A DNA stretch of 32,815 nt from Methylomonas rivi. GTDB taxonomy: Bacteria > Pseudomonadota > Gammaproteobacteria > Methylococcales > Methylomonadaceae. Shown in pieces: positions 19,701 to 26,794 of this stretch (positions within the stretch are counted from its first letter, which is position 1; each line of letters begins with the position of its first letter). The position numbers and the translations under genes are program-made. The notes beneath the pieces were generated by a model that was not told where the DNA came from, did not search any database, and was given only the letters and a program-made list of their open reading frames with translations. The stretch is from the NCBI RefSeq assembly GCF_024505165.1, contig NZ_JANIBK010000035.1, positions 1-32,815 of the forward strand. Direction: 5' to 3'.

Positions 19701-20448
19701 CCGGCGTTTTACCCGATTGCAGCATTCTGGGATTTCGCCCTATCGTCTCGTCGCGGCTATACCCGGTTGACTTTAAAAAGGCCGCGTTAACGAACTCGAT
19801 ATTGGCGGCAAGATCCGTGATGACAATCGAACTCGGGCTTTGCTCTACGGCCAACAGCAATTTTCTTAAGAACTCGTCATCGCGTTTATGCTGGGAGAGT
19901 TCCCGCATCAGCCGCAAAGTGTTGACGGACAGACTTTCGTAAACAGCAAGGATAATGTCGATCAGCACGCGCGCAGACCCGCTCATTTTTTCGCCGGCCT
20001 GTAACTTAGCGGCTTCCAGCGTTAGGCCGGAGCGCATTGCCAATACGACATGGGCTAAATATCGGTCGCTTTCCAGAATATGCCCCGCCAAACAACGGGC
20101 CAGAAAAGATAAAACTTCCTCAAGCACGACATTTTCCGCCTTGGCGGCCTGCTCTTGCTTGAACCTGAGCAGCGCGGCCGCAAACTCTTCGTGGTCCTTT
20201 TTATGCTGAACCTCAAGCCAATCCTCGGGCAGATACTGATTCCAAAGCACTTCCTCTGTCCGAAAATGATACGCGGCATAATCGGCCAGTTCGTTGAAAA
20301 TGGCGTCCAATGCCGGCAGGTCGGCCTGAAAAGTCACATGGCCGGCTAACAAATTCAGTAAGCGCACCAACTTTTTATGCTGTTCGTCGATTTCGGCCAC
20401 TTCCGTATTGAAATTTTCGTTCCATGGAAAAATATCAATTGAATTCAT
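16702..20448 (-). CDS. Bacteriohemerythrin-PAS(5)-GGDEF-EAL cyclic-di-GMP regulator
   Basis: A 1248-residue multidomain signalling protein. Order: hemerythrin (about 1-135, with ligand motifs IDEQHKKL, HFRTEE, HKKDHEEF and HILESD that bind a di-iron site), then five PAS domains (about 180-805, most ending in DIT/DIS-xRK linkers), a GGDEF domain (ARLGGDEFVVML, intact, with an RxxD inhibitory-site motif, RENDTVARL, five residues upstream) and an EAL domain (EVLIRW, ELTES, DDFGTGYSSL, KIDQSFV, AEGVET). Both catalytic domains look competent, although EAL reads EVL. The start at 20448 (MNSIDIFPWNENF) has AAGGT upstream and begins exactly at the hemerythrin fold; an in-frame ATG at 20490 lacks a site. 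No membrane segment is seen. It probably tunes c-di-GMP to oxygen or redox. Confidence 0.93.
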   Translation of the reverse strand: MNSIDIFPWNENFNTEVAEIDEQHKKLVRLLNLLAGHVTFQADLPALDAIFNELADYAAYHFRTEEVLWNQYLPEDWLEVQHKKDHEEFAAALLRFKQEQAAKAENVVLEEVLSFLARCLAGHILESDRYLAHVVLAMRSGLTLEAAKLQAGEKMSGSARVLIDIILAVYESLSVNTLRLMRELSQHKRDDEFLRKLLLAVEQSPSSIVITDLAANIEFVNAAFLKSTGYSRDETIGRNPRMLQSGKTPATTYRAMWDMLAQGRIWQGEFINKRKDGSEYIERALISPVQQTDGAVTHYLAVKDDITERKRVEKALRDSHQQMDALLNSMAEGVYGVDTEGNCRFVNRSFLRILGYDSADVIGKHIHEIIHHSFPDGRHYPSGDCKMYTAYRRQKDIHIDDEVFWRKDGTAIPVEYWSQPIVIDGVLTGAIATFIDISERKKAEDAARQNAEYARSLIEASLDPLVTISAEGKITDVNTATEQVTGLAREQLVGSDFATYFTEPDKARAGYRRVFTEGFVTDYPLAIRHVSGRITDVLYNANVYRDRQGKVLGVFAAARDITERKRIEARLVESELHLRTIIENEPECIKIVDAEGKVLQMNPAGLVMLEADSEEQVVGNPVLGVIAPQHQKAYADLHRRILSGENMRLEYEAIGLKGGRRWLETNGVPMTLAGGEVVHLAVTRDITARKHAEHQLRIAATVFESQEGMMVTDADNIILRVNKAFTDITGYQPEDVIGKNPNILHSARQDSDFYAAMWQRINEHGAWEGEVWNRRKNGEIYPEYLAINAVKDQEGRVTHYVGTLTDITLRKSAAEEIERLAFYDPLTGLPNRRLLQERLKPALAKCLRSGRKGALLFIDIDNFKTLNDTLGHDMGDLLLQQVAARLQSCVRENDTVARLGGDEFVVMLEGLNEDMYAAAKQAKRIGQNILATINRPFKLGKHDYISTPSIGAALFKGAEHADEMLKQADIAMYQAKTSGRNALCFFDPQMQDRVIAKASLENELRKAFSRQQFRLYYQIQVNALQRPVGVEVLIRWFHPERGLVSPAEFIPLAEENGMILDIGRWVLEQACAQIKAWQQLPAARGLVLSVNVSPKQFFQADFVSQVQAVIREYAIEPRLLKLELTESILIEKIENTIATMTALGAIGVQFSLDDFGTGYSSLQYLKKLPLNQLKIDQSFVRDIAFDSGDQAIVRTIIAMAKSLNLDVIAEGVETEEQRLFLLNNDCTHYQGFLFSQPLPVGQFEALLG

Positions 20449-20946
20449 GGTGACCTTGGGGTGGGATAATGACTTATAGGCCTTAGGCATTACAGGCTGA
20501 CAATGGATTTCCCGGCCGGCAATCCATCACTTGATATAAATATCGTCATTTTACAGTGGGTTGACAATTAAAACTAAACCCGCAAAAGCCCATCCGAACC
20601 AACACGGCACTTGGCTGTTTTAATAAAAATCAAACCGGGTAATTGTACGATTTATAGCTTCCGCCCTTCAAATTACGGCACTTCATTTCCCTGCCTTCCA
20701 GAAAGGGATTGGAAGAAGCCCTCAAACAAAAATTTGAAGCGAGATAACTATAGCCGGAATACATTGAACTCTTGCCGGGATTTTTCTCTTTGAAGGGAAC
20801 GCTGTAAACCAGACTCAGCCAAGTTTAGTTCCGATGGATAAAATCGGCTCGGTTATATTTTTGCAGCGTCGATAATTACTTCGAATTGATTCGGCGTTTT
20901 TTGAGCCGCATAAAGCCGCGGCCGGCTTATGCTAAATAACGCCCAT
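20449..20946. other. Intergenic region between the c-di-GMP gene and the island
   Basis: About 500 bases with no supported gene; a 60-codon open frame at 20611-20793 has no ribosome site and no similarity I recognise. A hairpin (GCATAAAGCCG / CGGCTTATGC, one bulged A, 4-base loop) lies at 20908-20932, just before the left direct repeat. The promoter of the minus-strand sensor gene must lie at the left end. Confidence 0.5.
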
Positions 20947-21037
<91 letters not shown>

Positions 21038-21156
21038 ACAAAATAGGATTTATTGGCGTTGATACAGGTTGCTTTTTTTAGTGTAATTCAATGTTTTTCA
21101 TAAAGTTATATGATTTTGTGATTGTTGCAGTATTTCTATAAATTCCCGATTGTTGA

Positions 21157-21184
21157 TATAATTTGCTTACTATCTGCTTACTGG
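21157..21184 (+). promoter_or_regulatory. Integrase promoter with paired GCTTAC arm-type sites
   Basis: A consensus -10 box TATAAT (21157-21162) has a weak -35 candidate (TTTCTA at 21133). Directly behind it, at 21165-21184, is GCTTAC-N5-GCTTAC-TGG, with repeats 11 bp apart, over the expected transcription start. The same motif recurs at 27468-27487 by the other end. Integrase or excisionase binding here could both build the recombination complex and repress the integrase gene; that is inference. Confidence 0.55.
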
Positions 21185-21215
21185 TTTTTCCAGTCAGACT
21201 TTCGGGAGTAGTCAA

Positions 21216-22529
21216 ATGCGTATCAAATTCACAGCTGGCCGGGTGGAGTCATTCCAATGCGCGCCGGGTAAATCATCCGACTTTATGTGGGACACTGAGA
21301 CTCCTGGCCTAGGGCTTAAAGCATCCCCTGGCGGTTCTAAGCAGTACATCCTTCAAAGCCGACTTACCTCTGGCTCACCCATCCGTATTACCATTGGTAA
21401 GCCAGCGGCTTGGAAGCTAGATTTGGCCCAAAAAGAAGCACGGCGTTTACAAGGTTTAATTGACCAAGGCCACGACCCCCGCCAGAAAAAAGCCGAACAA
21501 GCGGCACAGGACCAAGCCGCTAGAGAACAGGCAAAGGTCGAAGCCATCCGTAACACCATTACCGTTCAATCGGCCTGGAATGAATATCTTGCAAATAACA
21601 CTGGCTATTGGGGCGACCGTCACCTGAGAGACCATCAAAATCTGTCACAAGCTGGCGGACAACCCAAAAAGCGCGGCACAGGCTTAACCGTTCAAGGTGT
21701 TCTCTATCCCCTGTTACAACTCCGCATGATTGATATAAACGCTGAGACTCTTACCGACTGGCAAAAGCTGGAGGCACAAACCCGCGCCAACAATGCCCGG
21801 CAAGGTTTTGAAATGTTCCGCGCGTTCTGGCGTTGGTGTGGGCAGCAAAAGGACTATAAATCACTGGTCGATGCACAGGCGGTCGAGAATCAAGACCTCA
21901 GAAAGAAAGTACCCAGCAGAAGAGCCAAAAAGCTCGATGTATTACAACGCGGCGACCTTGCCGAGTGGTTTAACGCTGTCCAACACCTCAGCAATCCAGT
22001 AATTGCCGCTTACTTGCAAGGCCTGTTACTCACTGGAGCCCGGCGCGAAGAGTTGGCCGAACTGAAATGGACCGATGTTAATTTCAAAGCGGGCGGCATG
22101 TGGGTAAAGGATAAGGTCGAAGATGAAGGCCGCATGATTCCATTGACTCCTTACCTGTCCAGCCTGATAACAGCCCTGCCCCGGCGCAATGAATGGGTAT
22201 TCAGCAGCCCCGCCGCTGCCGATGGGAAACTGACAGAGCCCCGCATTGCCCACAATCGCGCACTCGATGCCGCAGGCCTGGAGCACGTCACATTGCACGG
22301 ATTACGCCGCACCTTTGCCAGTCTGGCCGAGTGGGTAGAAATGCCGGTCGGTGTGGTCGCGCAAATCATGGGACACAAACCAAACGCCACCGCCGAACGG
22401 CACTACAAAAGCCGACCGCTTGAACTGTTAGCTATTTGGCACGGTAAATATGAGGCTTGGATATTGGAACAGGCAGGCGTCGAATTTGCGCAGCCCTTGC
22501 AATCGCAAGGCTTGCGTGTGGTGGCATAG
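21216..22529 (+). CDS. int: Tyrosine integrase, P4 type
   Basis: Site-specific recombinase of 437 residues. The N-terminal Arm-binding (DUF4102-like) domain is recognisable by TPGLGLKASPGGSKQYILQS and the ITIGKPAAWKLDLAQKEARRL block. A SAM-like core-binding domain follows, and the C-terminal catalytic domain has the full active site: R276 (TGARREEL), H361-x-x-R364 (HGLRRTF), a second His about 386 (MGHKPN) and nucleophile Y397 (RHYKSRP). The start at 21216 has a GGGAG site. It lies 178 bases inside attL and reads into the element, the usual position for tRNA-targeting integrases. Its target is inferred from the repeats to be tRNA-fMet. No damage is seen. Confidence 0.96.
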   Translation: MRIKFTAGRVESFQCAPGKSSDFMWDTETPGLGLKASPGGSKQYILQSRLTSGSPIRITIGKPAAWKLDLAQKEARRLQGLIDQGHDPRQKKAEQAAQDQAAREQAKVEAIRNTITVQSAWNEYLANNTGYWGDRHLRDHQNLSQAGGQPKKRGTGLTVQGVLYPLLQLRMIDINAETLTDWQKLEAQTRANNARQGFEMFRAFWRWCGQQKDYKSLVDAQAVENQDLRKKVPSRRAKKLDVLQRGDLAEWFNAVQHLSNPVIAAYLQGLLLTGARREELAELKWTDVNFKAGGMWVKDKVEDEGRMIPLTPYLSSLITALPRRNEWVFSSPAAADGKLTEPRIAHNRALDAAGLEHVTLHGLRRTFASLAEWVEMPVGVVAQIMGHKPNATAERHYKSRPLELLAIWHGKYEAWILEQAGVEFAQPLQSQGLRVVA

Positions 22530-22569
22530 TGCCTAACTACTAAATACCTAATCTCTATTGGTCACGCTT

Positions 22570-22971
22570 ATGGACGATTTACAGCTAGAAAACAGAGAAA
22601 AGCTCAGCCGGTTCTATAGTGAACTTCGGAAGCTATCGTTCCCAACCTCCCCAATTTCAATGGAACTAGTTAATTTTGTTACGACCTCGTTTGAAAGATA
22701 TTTCGAAAACGATAAAAAATCCCTAGACGATTCGTTCTCCCTAAAACCAAAAAGAGGCGCAAAAAGACTGCCTCGTGACTTTCATCTTGAAAGAGCTAAA
22801 CGAATTATAAGGCTTCAAAATGAAGGCAAAACATGGATTCAAGTAGTGGATGAACTAGCAGGAAAGGATGGCATGCCAAGTGATGAACGCGAAATAAGGC
22901 GAATAGCAGAAAGATATAGGGTTGAAATTATGGCAGAATCAATAAAGCCGGAAGATTTGTTTGACGATTAA
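22570..22971 (+). CDS. Unrecognised A+T-rich orphan protein (133 aa)
   Basis: ATG at 22570 gives 133 residues; a TTG at 22558 would add four. Neither has a clear ribosome site. The first half is helical and acidic/aromatic (SELRKLSFPTSPISMELVNF, TSFERYFENDKKSLDD). A basic linker (KPKRGAKRLPRD) follows, then a second helical part (HLERAKRIIRLQNEGKTWIQ, DEREIRRIAERYRVE) that could be a helix-turn-helix, and an acidic tail PEDLFDD. Codon usage is clearly A/T-biased relative to the integrase and primase, suggesting separate acquisition. It sits between integrase and the regulator genes, where satellites often carry immunity or defence genes. That role is only positional. Confidence 0.6.
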   Translation: MDDLQLENREKLSRFYSELRKLSFPTSPISMELVNFVTTSFERYFENDKKSLDDSFSLKPKRGAKRLPRDFHLERAKRIIRLQNEGKTWIQVVDELAGKDGMPSDEREIRRIAERYRVEIMAESIKPEDLFDD

Positions 22972-23046
22972 TCCAATTAACTAGTAGCTGGGGGTTAAAT
23001 AAGCCCAAATTACCCCCCAAGGCGCGGCACTTTATAAAAATTACCA

Positions 23047-23077
23047 TGAGTCATCATCAACAAAAATGAGTGACTCA
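23047..23077. promoter_or_regulatory. Possible operator pair before the AlpA-like gene
   Basis: Two symmetric elements, TGAGTCA (23047-23053) and TGAGTGACTCA (23067-23077, a perfect 5+1+5 palindrome), are 20 bp apart, two helical turns, immediately before the ATG at 23080. They could bind a repressor or the AlpA-like protein itself. No sequence family is recognised. Confidence 0.35.
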
Positions 23078-23079
23078 CC

Positions 23080-23298
23080 ATGCACAACGCCACAAATCAA
23101 TCGTTTATTCCTCTTGAAGAAGTAAACAGCCCAACCGTTGCAACTGACGCCGCAGCTTATTATCTCAACCGCAAGCCACAAACGCTAAGAAAGTGGGCAT
23201 GCCTTGAGAATGGCCCGATTCGCCCTGTTAGGGTTTATGGACGCCTTGCTTGGTCTGTCTCTAGCTTAAAATCTTTGGTTGCTGGGGAGGCTGCATAA
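23080..23298 (+). CDS. AlpA/excisionase-like DNA-binding protein
   Basis: A 72-residue protein with a single MerR/excisionase-like winged helix-turn-helix: TDAAAYYLNRKPQTLRKWAC is the turn, and VRVYGRLAWSVSSLKSLV is the wing and following helix. Small proteins of this kind in P4-like elements (AlpA, Vis, Xis) activate excision or regulate integrase and primase. It lies between integrase and primase and overlaps the next gene by one base (TAATG). Two symmetric motifs directly precede it. Whether it acts as excisionase, activator or repressor cannot be read from sequence. Confidence 0.75.
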   Translation: MHNATNQSFIPLEEVNSPTVATDAAAYYLNRKPQTLRKWACLENGPIRPVRVYGRLAWSVSSLKSLVAGEAA

Positions 23299-23543
23299 TG
23301 AAACTTAGCCCACGCGAAAAAAGAGCAGCTCTCGCCCTTTTGAATAATCCGATTATGCGCGAGAACCTGGACAACATCGCCGGATGTTCAAACGGGCCTG
23401 AGTTGGTGGCGGGTTTACGTAGAAAGGGCTTGGCGGTTCCGTGTGACCGTGTAGAGCGTTTCGACAAGGACGGCAACACATGCTATCCAGGCCAATACAG
23501 CTTTACTGCCGAAGATAAGCAGATTGTACGCAACTGGCTTTAA
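23298..23543 (+). CDS. Small winged-helix-like phage protein
   Basis: An 81-residue protein starting on the ATG that overlaps the previous stop, so the two are translationally coupled. It resembles short phage/plasmid winged-helix proteins: KLSPREKRAALALLNNP, then MRENLDNIAGCSNGPELVAG (a helix-turn-helix-like segment) and LRRKGLAVPCDRVERFDKDG with a C-terminal YPGQYSFTAEDKQIVRNWL. It sits directly before the primase gene (10 bases), the usual place for such accessory genes in these modules. A replication accessory or regulatory role is possible; I cannot assign one. Confidence 0.6.
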   Translation: MKLSPREKRAALALLNNPIMRENLDNIAGCSNGPELVAGLRRKGLAVPCDRVERFDKDGNTCYPGQYSFTAEDKQIVRNWL

Positions 23544-23553
23544 GGTGGAATTG

Positions 23554-25884
23554 ATGCTGCAATCGTTGCGTGACTCTATGCAAGCGGCGGGTTTCGACCC
23601 GCCCGACAATATCCAACCCGGTAAGACTACTAGATTTTCAACCAACGGTAAACGCTCGGACTTGTCCGGCTGGGTTCATTTATTCGCAGACGGCCACGGT
23701 GCGGCGTTTGGCTGCTGGCGCTCTGGACACCAACACGTTTGGCAAGCAAAGCGAGATAAACCCTTGAATGCAGCCGAGCAAGCCGCCTTTAATCGCAGCA
23801 TTAAGGCAGCTAGGAAAGCAGCCCTGGACGAACGTGAAGCCGGATATAAACAGGCCGCAGTAAAAGCCCTGATGGAATGGGAAGCGGCAACCCCTGCCAA
23901 TGAATCGCACACGTATTTAATGCGGAAAGGCATTAAGCCGCACATGGCGCGCGTGGATGGCAACGGCTCTTTAGTGTTGCCGGTTTATGGCTCTACGGGT
24001 GAATTGCAAAGCCTGCAACGTATCGCACCTGACGGCCAAAAACGCTTTTATAGCGGCGGTCGTATGCGTCGTGGGCATGTGTGGCTAGGTGAGCCGGAAA
24101 ACGACGCTACGCTGTTATTATGCGAAGGTTTCGCCACGGCTGACAGTCTGCATAGGGCCACAGGCCATGCGGTCTGTGTGTGCTTTTCTGCCGGAAATTT
24201 ACGCTGCGTGGCCGAAGATGTGCGGAAGCGTTACCAATCGGCGCGCCTCTTAATTTGCGGCGACGATGACACCGAAACCGAAGGCAACCCAGGACGCACC
24301 AAGGCAACCGAAGCGGCTCAAGCTGTAGCCGCTGCCGCGGTGTTTCCAACGAATGGCGGCGACTTTAACGACTTGGCAGAATCTGCCGGACTGGAAACTG
24401 TACGCCAAGAAATTGAGGAGGCGTTTAAAGAGCTGCCCGTCGTACAAGCATCCTTCGCAGTCCCGGTATTGTCAGGTACAGATGTTCGCGACGGTACGGC
24501 AAGCACTAGGCCACTATCGGAACTCGGCAACGCTACCCGGCTGCTAGATGCTCACGGCGGAAACCTGCATTATGTCCACGATGCCAAAGCCTGGCTACAT
24601 TGGCGTGATGGCGCGTGGATGTGGGACATTGACGGCGCAACGGTGCGTGGTTTAGCCGCGAGATTGCCCCAGCAGATTTACACCGAGGGCTGCTTACACT
24701 TGGCCGATGCTCAGCATTTTGCTAAATGGGCGCGTACATCGCAGAAAGAACGCACCATTGAAGCGGAAGTGTCGTTACTGATGGACTTTGACTCGGTACG
24801 TCTACCGCTGGCGCTTGTCGATGCTGACCCGTTCCGTTTGGCATTGGACTGTGGCCGCGTATCACTAGACCTCAGAACCGGAACTACTAGGCCAGCACAA
24901 CAAAGCGACTTTATAACCAAGTCGCTGAACGTCAAGCAGTTGGGCAAATCTAAAGATGCGCGGCGCTGGCTAGCATTTCTGTCGCAAATCTTTGGTGATG
25001 ATTTGGAGTTAATCGACTGGCTTAAACGCTGGTGCGGTTACTTGCTGACCGGCTCCACATCAGAACAAATCTTTGTATTCTGCTTTGGCTTGGGCGCAAA
25101 TGGTAAAAGCGTTCTGGCTGATACCATCCGATTTATCCTTGGTGATTATGCGCGCGCCATCGCCGCCGAAACATTAACCGAATCGAAACGGCAAGCAGGC
25201 GGAGCCACGCCAGACCTAGCCGAGCTGATAGGAGCTAGGCTGGCTATGAGTTCGGAAACCGAAGATGGTAAAGCCTTGGCTGAGTCGTTAATAAAAAGCC
25301 TTGTGGCTGGCGATACCATGACCGTTCGGAAGCTTTACGCCGCACCCGTGCAATTCACGCCACAATTTAAACTGATGATGCTGGGCAACCATAAGCCCAT
25401 TATTAGGGGTAACGATTACGGCATATGGCGGCGCGTTCGGTTAATTCCATTCAAAAAAACATTTAGTCCTGAACAGCGCGACCCGGCGCTATTGGAAAAA
25501 CTGAGAGCCGAAGCCCCGCACATCTTGTCGTGGATGGTTGAAGGCTGTATCGAATGGCAACGGCGCGGCTTGGCTGACGTTCCGACCACCATCAGGCAAG
25601 CAACAGGCGACTATCAGGACGAACAGGACTTGATCGGGCGCTGGCTGGCTGAGTGCTGCCGGCAGTCGCCAAGTTTTGAAACATCATCAACAGATATTTA
25701 TAGCAATTATAAGCAATGGTGCATCGATAACGGTTTAAAACCTGCCAATAATATAAGCCTTGGTCGTCGACTTGGTGAGCGTGGATTCAATAGCCGCAGG
25801 TCAAGCGGTTCAACACTTTGGGCAGGGCTTGCCGTGAACGATGCCAGCTATTCAGACAGTTATAAAACCGCCCGTGGCTGGTAA
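23554..25884 (+). CDS. P4-alpha-like primase-helicase (TOPRIM + D5_N + SF3 helicase)
   Basis: A 776-residue replication protein, almost the length of the phage P4 alpha protein (777). The N-terminal part carries a zinc-less primase region and a TOPRIM domain (LLLCEGFATADSL about 187-200, with the acidic CGDDD at about 236). A D5_N-like region follows. The C-terminal superfamily 3 helicase has Walker A GLGANGKS (Lys about 518), a motif B region (ELIGARLAMSSETEDG) and sensor Asn in MMLGNHKPI. The final ~70 residues look like a DNA-binding winged helix. The start at 23554 follows an AAGGTGG site; the open frame extends to 23524 but overlaps the previous gene. It lets the element replicate autonomously after excision. 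A large inverted repeat lies 2 bases past the stop. Confidence 0.94.
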   Translation: MLQSLRDSMQAAGFDPPDNIQPGKTTRFSTNGKRSDLSGWVHLFADGHGAAFGCWRSGHQHVWQAKRDKPLNAAEQAAFNRSIKAARKAALDEREAGYKQAAVKALMEWEAATPANESHTYLMRKGIKPHMARVDGNGSLVLPVYGSTGELQSLQRIAPDGQKRFYSGGRMRRGHVWLGEPENDATLLLCEGFATADSLHRATGHAVCVCFSAGNLRCVAEDVRKRYQSARLLICGDDDTETEGNPGRTKATEAAQAVAAAAVFPTNGGDFNDLAESAGLETVRQEIEEAFKELPVVQASFAVPVLSGTDVRDGTASTRPLSELGNATRLLDAHGGNLHYVHDAKAWLHWRDGAWMWDIDGATVRGLAARLPQQIYTEGCLHLADAQHFAKWARTSQKERTIEAEVSLLMDFDSVRLPLALVDADPFRLALDCGRVSLDLRTGTTRPAQQSDFITKSLNVKQLGKSKDARRWLAFLSQIFGDDLELIDWLKRWCGYLLTGSTSEQIFVFCFGLGANGKSVLADTIRFILGDYARAIAAETLTESKRQAGGATPDLAELIGARLAMSSETEDGKALAESLIKSLVAGDTMTVRKLYAAPVQFTPQFKLMMLGNHKPIIRGNDYGIWRRVRLIPFKKTFSPEQRDPALLEKLRAEAPHILSWMVEGCIEWQRRGLADVPTTIRQATGDYQDEQDLIGRWLAECCRQSPSFETSSTDIYSNYKQWCIDNGLKPANNISLGRRLGERGFNSRRSSGSTLWAGLAVNDASYSDSYKTARGW

Positions 25885-25886
25885 TC

Positions 25887-25989
25887 GAGTGCAGATAGTG
25901 CAGATAAAGCCCGTTTTCCTAAAGTTTTCTTATATTTTTTTCCGTGAGGACTTTACTAAAAATGGCATTTATCTGCTCTATCTGCACTC
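25887..25989. repeat. Large inverted repeat with tandem GTGCAGATA-type units (candidate origin)
   Basis: Arms 25887-25908 and 25968-25989 are complementary at 21 of 22 positions. Each arm holds two tandem 9-mers of the form G(T/A)GCAGATA, with the right arm inverted. The 59-base interior is A+T-rich with a long T-run. The repeat starts directly after the primase gene. Iterons around an A+T-rich unwinding zone are the usual form of an origin for a P4-type primase-helicase. A spacer this long is poor for a terminator. Confidence 0.6.
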
Positions 25990-26023
25990 AAATAAGAAAT
26001 AACACCTTGTTTATGGTGAAAAA

Positions 26024-26290
26024 ATGAGCAATAGAGAACCCGTAGAAATAGACGGCAAAACCGGCCAGCTTAATGCCCTACCCCGGCAGAAAGGTCAGCG
26101 TTACCGTTGCAAGCTGGATTCTATGAAGGATGTAAGGCGCGAAATGGCTAAGGTGTACCGTGAGGCGCGTTCCGGCTTGGTTGATATTCAGGACGCGACA
26201 AAACTAACGTGGTGTTTACAGGCTGTCGGAAAGGTTATTGAAGGCAGCGATTTAGAGAGACGCATTGAGAATCTGGAGAACAAGCAATGA
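26024..26290 (+). CDS. Small phage-like protein of unknown role (88 aa)
   Basis: An 88-residue protein with a GGTGA ribosome site. After a variable N-terminus it contains VRREMAKVYREARSGLVDIQDATKLTWCLQAVGKVIE followed by a coiled-coil-like DLERRIENLENKQ end. Similar short proteins are, from general experience, found in prophages near packaging genes, but none of those is present here and I cannot name a family. Its stop overlaps the next ATG as ATGA (26287-26290), the first link in a chain of coupled tiny genes. Confidence 0.65.
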   Translation: MSNREPVEIDGKTGQLNALPRQKGQRYRCKLDSMKDVRREMAKVYREARSGLVDIQDATKLTWCLQAVGKVIEGSDLERRIENLENKQ

Positions 26291-26487
26291 GCATAAAAAA
26301 TAGACTGGATAAGTTAGAACAGCGGCGTACACAGAAGGTAAGCGTGACACCCTGCAATCTTGCGCCAACCTTATCGCTTAATGCTTGGATGGCATTATTC
26401 ACACCGGGCTTTACAGGCGAGCTTACTCCCGAGCAAGTCATTGAGTGCCAACAGCAGAAAGCATGGATGAAGCGCCATGAGCATTAA
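26287..26487 (+). CDS. Tiny coupled protein, MSIK-type N-terminus (66 aa)
   Basis: A 66-residue protein beginning MSIKNRLDKLEQRR, a charged helical start, followed by TPCNLAPTLSLNAWMALFTPGF and a glutamine-rich end ECQQQKAWMKRHEH. It overlaps the previous gene by 4 bases and the next by 11. The N-terminal pattern recurs in the next gene, suggesting a shared helical interaction module. No family recognised. Translation appears to depend on the upstream gene. Confidence 0.6.
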   Translation: MSIKNRLDKLEQRRTQKVSVTPCNLAPTLSLNAWMALFTPGFTGELTPEQVIECQQQKAWMKRHEH

Positions 26488-26677
26488 AACCAGAATCTCG
26501 AAAATCGAGAAAGCCAGCAATCCGGACGAATTACACATTATCATTACTAAGCCGTTTAGGGATAAACCATTGCCAAAACCGGTTATTACTGGCGCCGCTA
26601 AGGTTAGCTATCGCTATGAGGCAACCAGTGATGCCGATGCTACACTTAACATCATACTCAACAAGCCTGGGGAATGA
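26477..26677 (+). CDS. Tiny coupled protein, MSIK-type N-terminus (66 aa)
   Basis: A 66-residue protein starting MSIKTRISKIEKASNPDEL, the same pattern as its neighbour's first ten residues. The remainder differs: HIIITKPFRDKPLPKPVITGA and a C-terminal ATLNIILNKPGE, predicted beta-rich. Its start lies 11 bases inside the preceding gene and its stop overlaps the next ATG (ATGA, 26674-26677). No family recognised. Confidence 0.55.
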   Translation: MSIKTRISKIEKASNPDELHIIITKPFRDKPLPKPVITGAAKVSYRYEATSDADATLNIILNKPGE

Positions 26678-26742
26678 TGATGGAATTTTTTGAATGGATA
26701 GCATTTATATTTAGCAACTTAGCAAATTTGCTTTGGGGATAG
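26674..26742 (+). CDS. 22-residue hydrophobic peptide
   Basis: A short frame beginning MMMEFFEW and ending NLLWG, with TAG at 26740-26742. It starts on an ATGA overlap with the previous stop, as do the genes before it, so coupled translation is plausible. The peptide has two acidic residues near the start and is otherwise strongly hydrophobic and aromatic (FFEWIAFIFSNLANLLW), long enough for one membrane helix. It could be a membrane-active peptide or just a chance frame. Confidence 0.4.
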   Translation: MMMEFFEWIAFIFSNLANLLWG

Positions 26743-26775
26743 CTTGGACATAAACCTTCCGCACAATTGGGAGCC

Positions 26776-26794
26776 AAGGGCTTATAGCCTTTTT
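26776..26794 (+). terminator. Candidate terminator of the small-gene chain
   Basis: A short hairpin AAGGGCT / AGCCTTT (one G-T pair, 3-base loop) runs into TTTTT. It follows the 22-aa frame by 34 bases and overlaps the stop codon of the opposite-strand PEP-CTERM gene. Confidence 0.4.

Noticed and set aside
20611-20793. 60-codon frame left of the island
   Set aside because: It has no ribosome site, and its composition looks like random A+T-rich intergenic DNA.
25887-25989. Reading the large inverted repeat as a simple terminator
   Set aside because: The 59-base spacer between the arms and the tandem units within each arm do not fit an intrinsic terminator.
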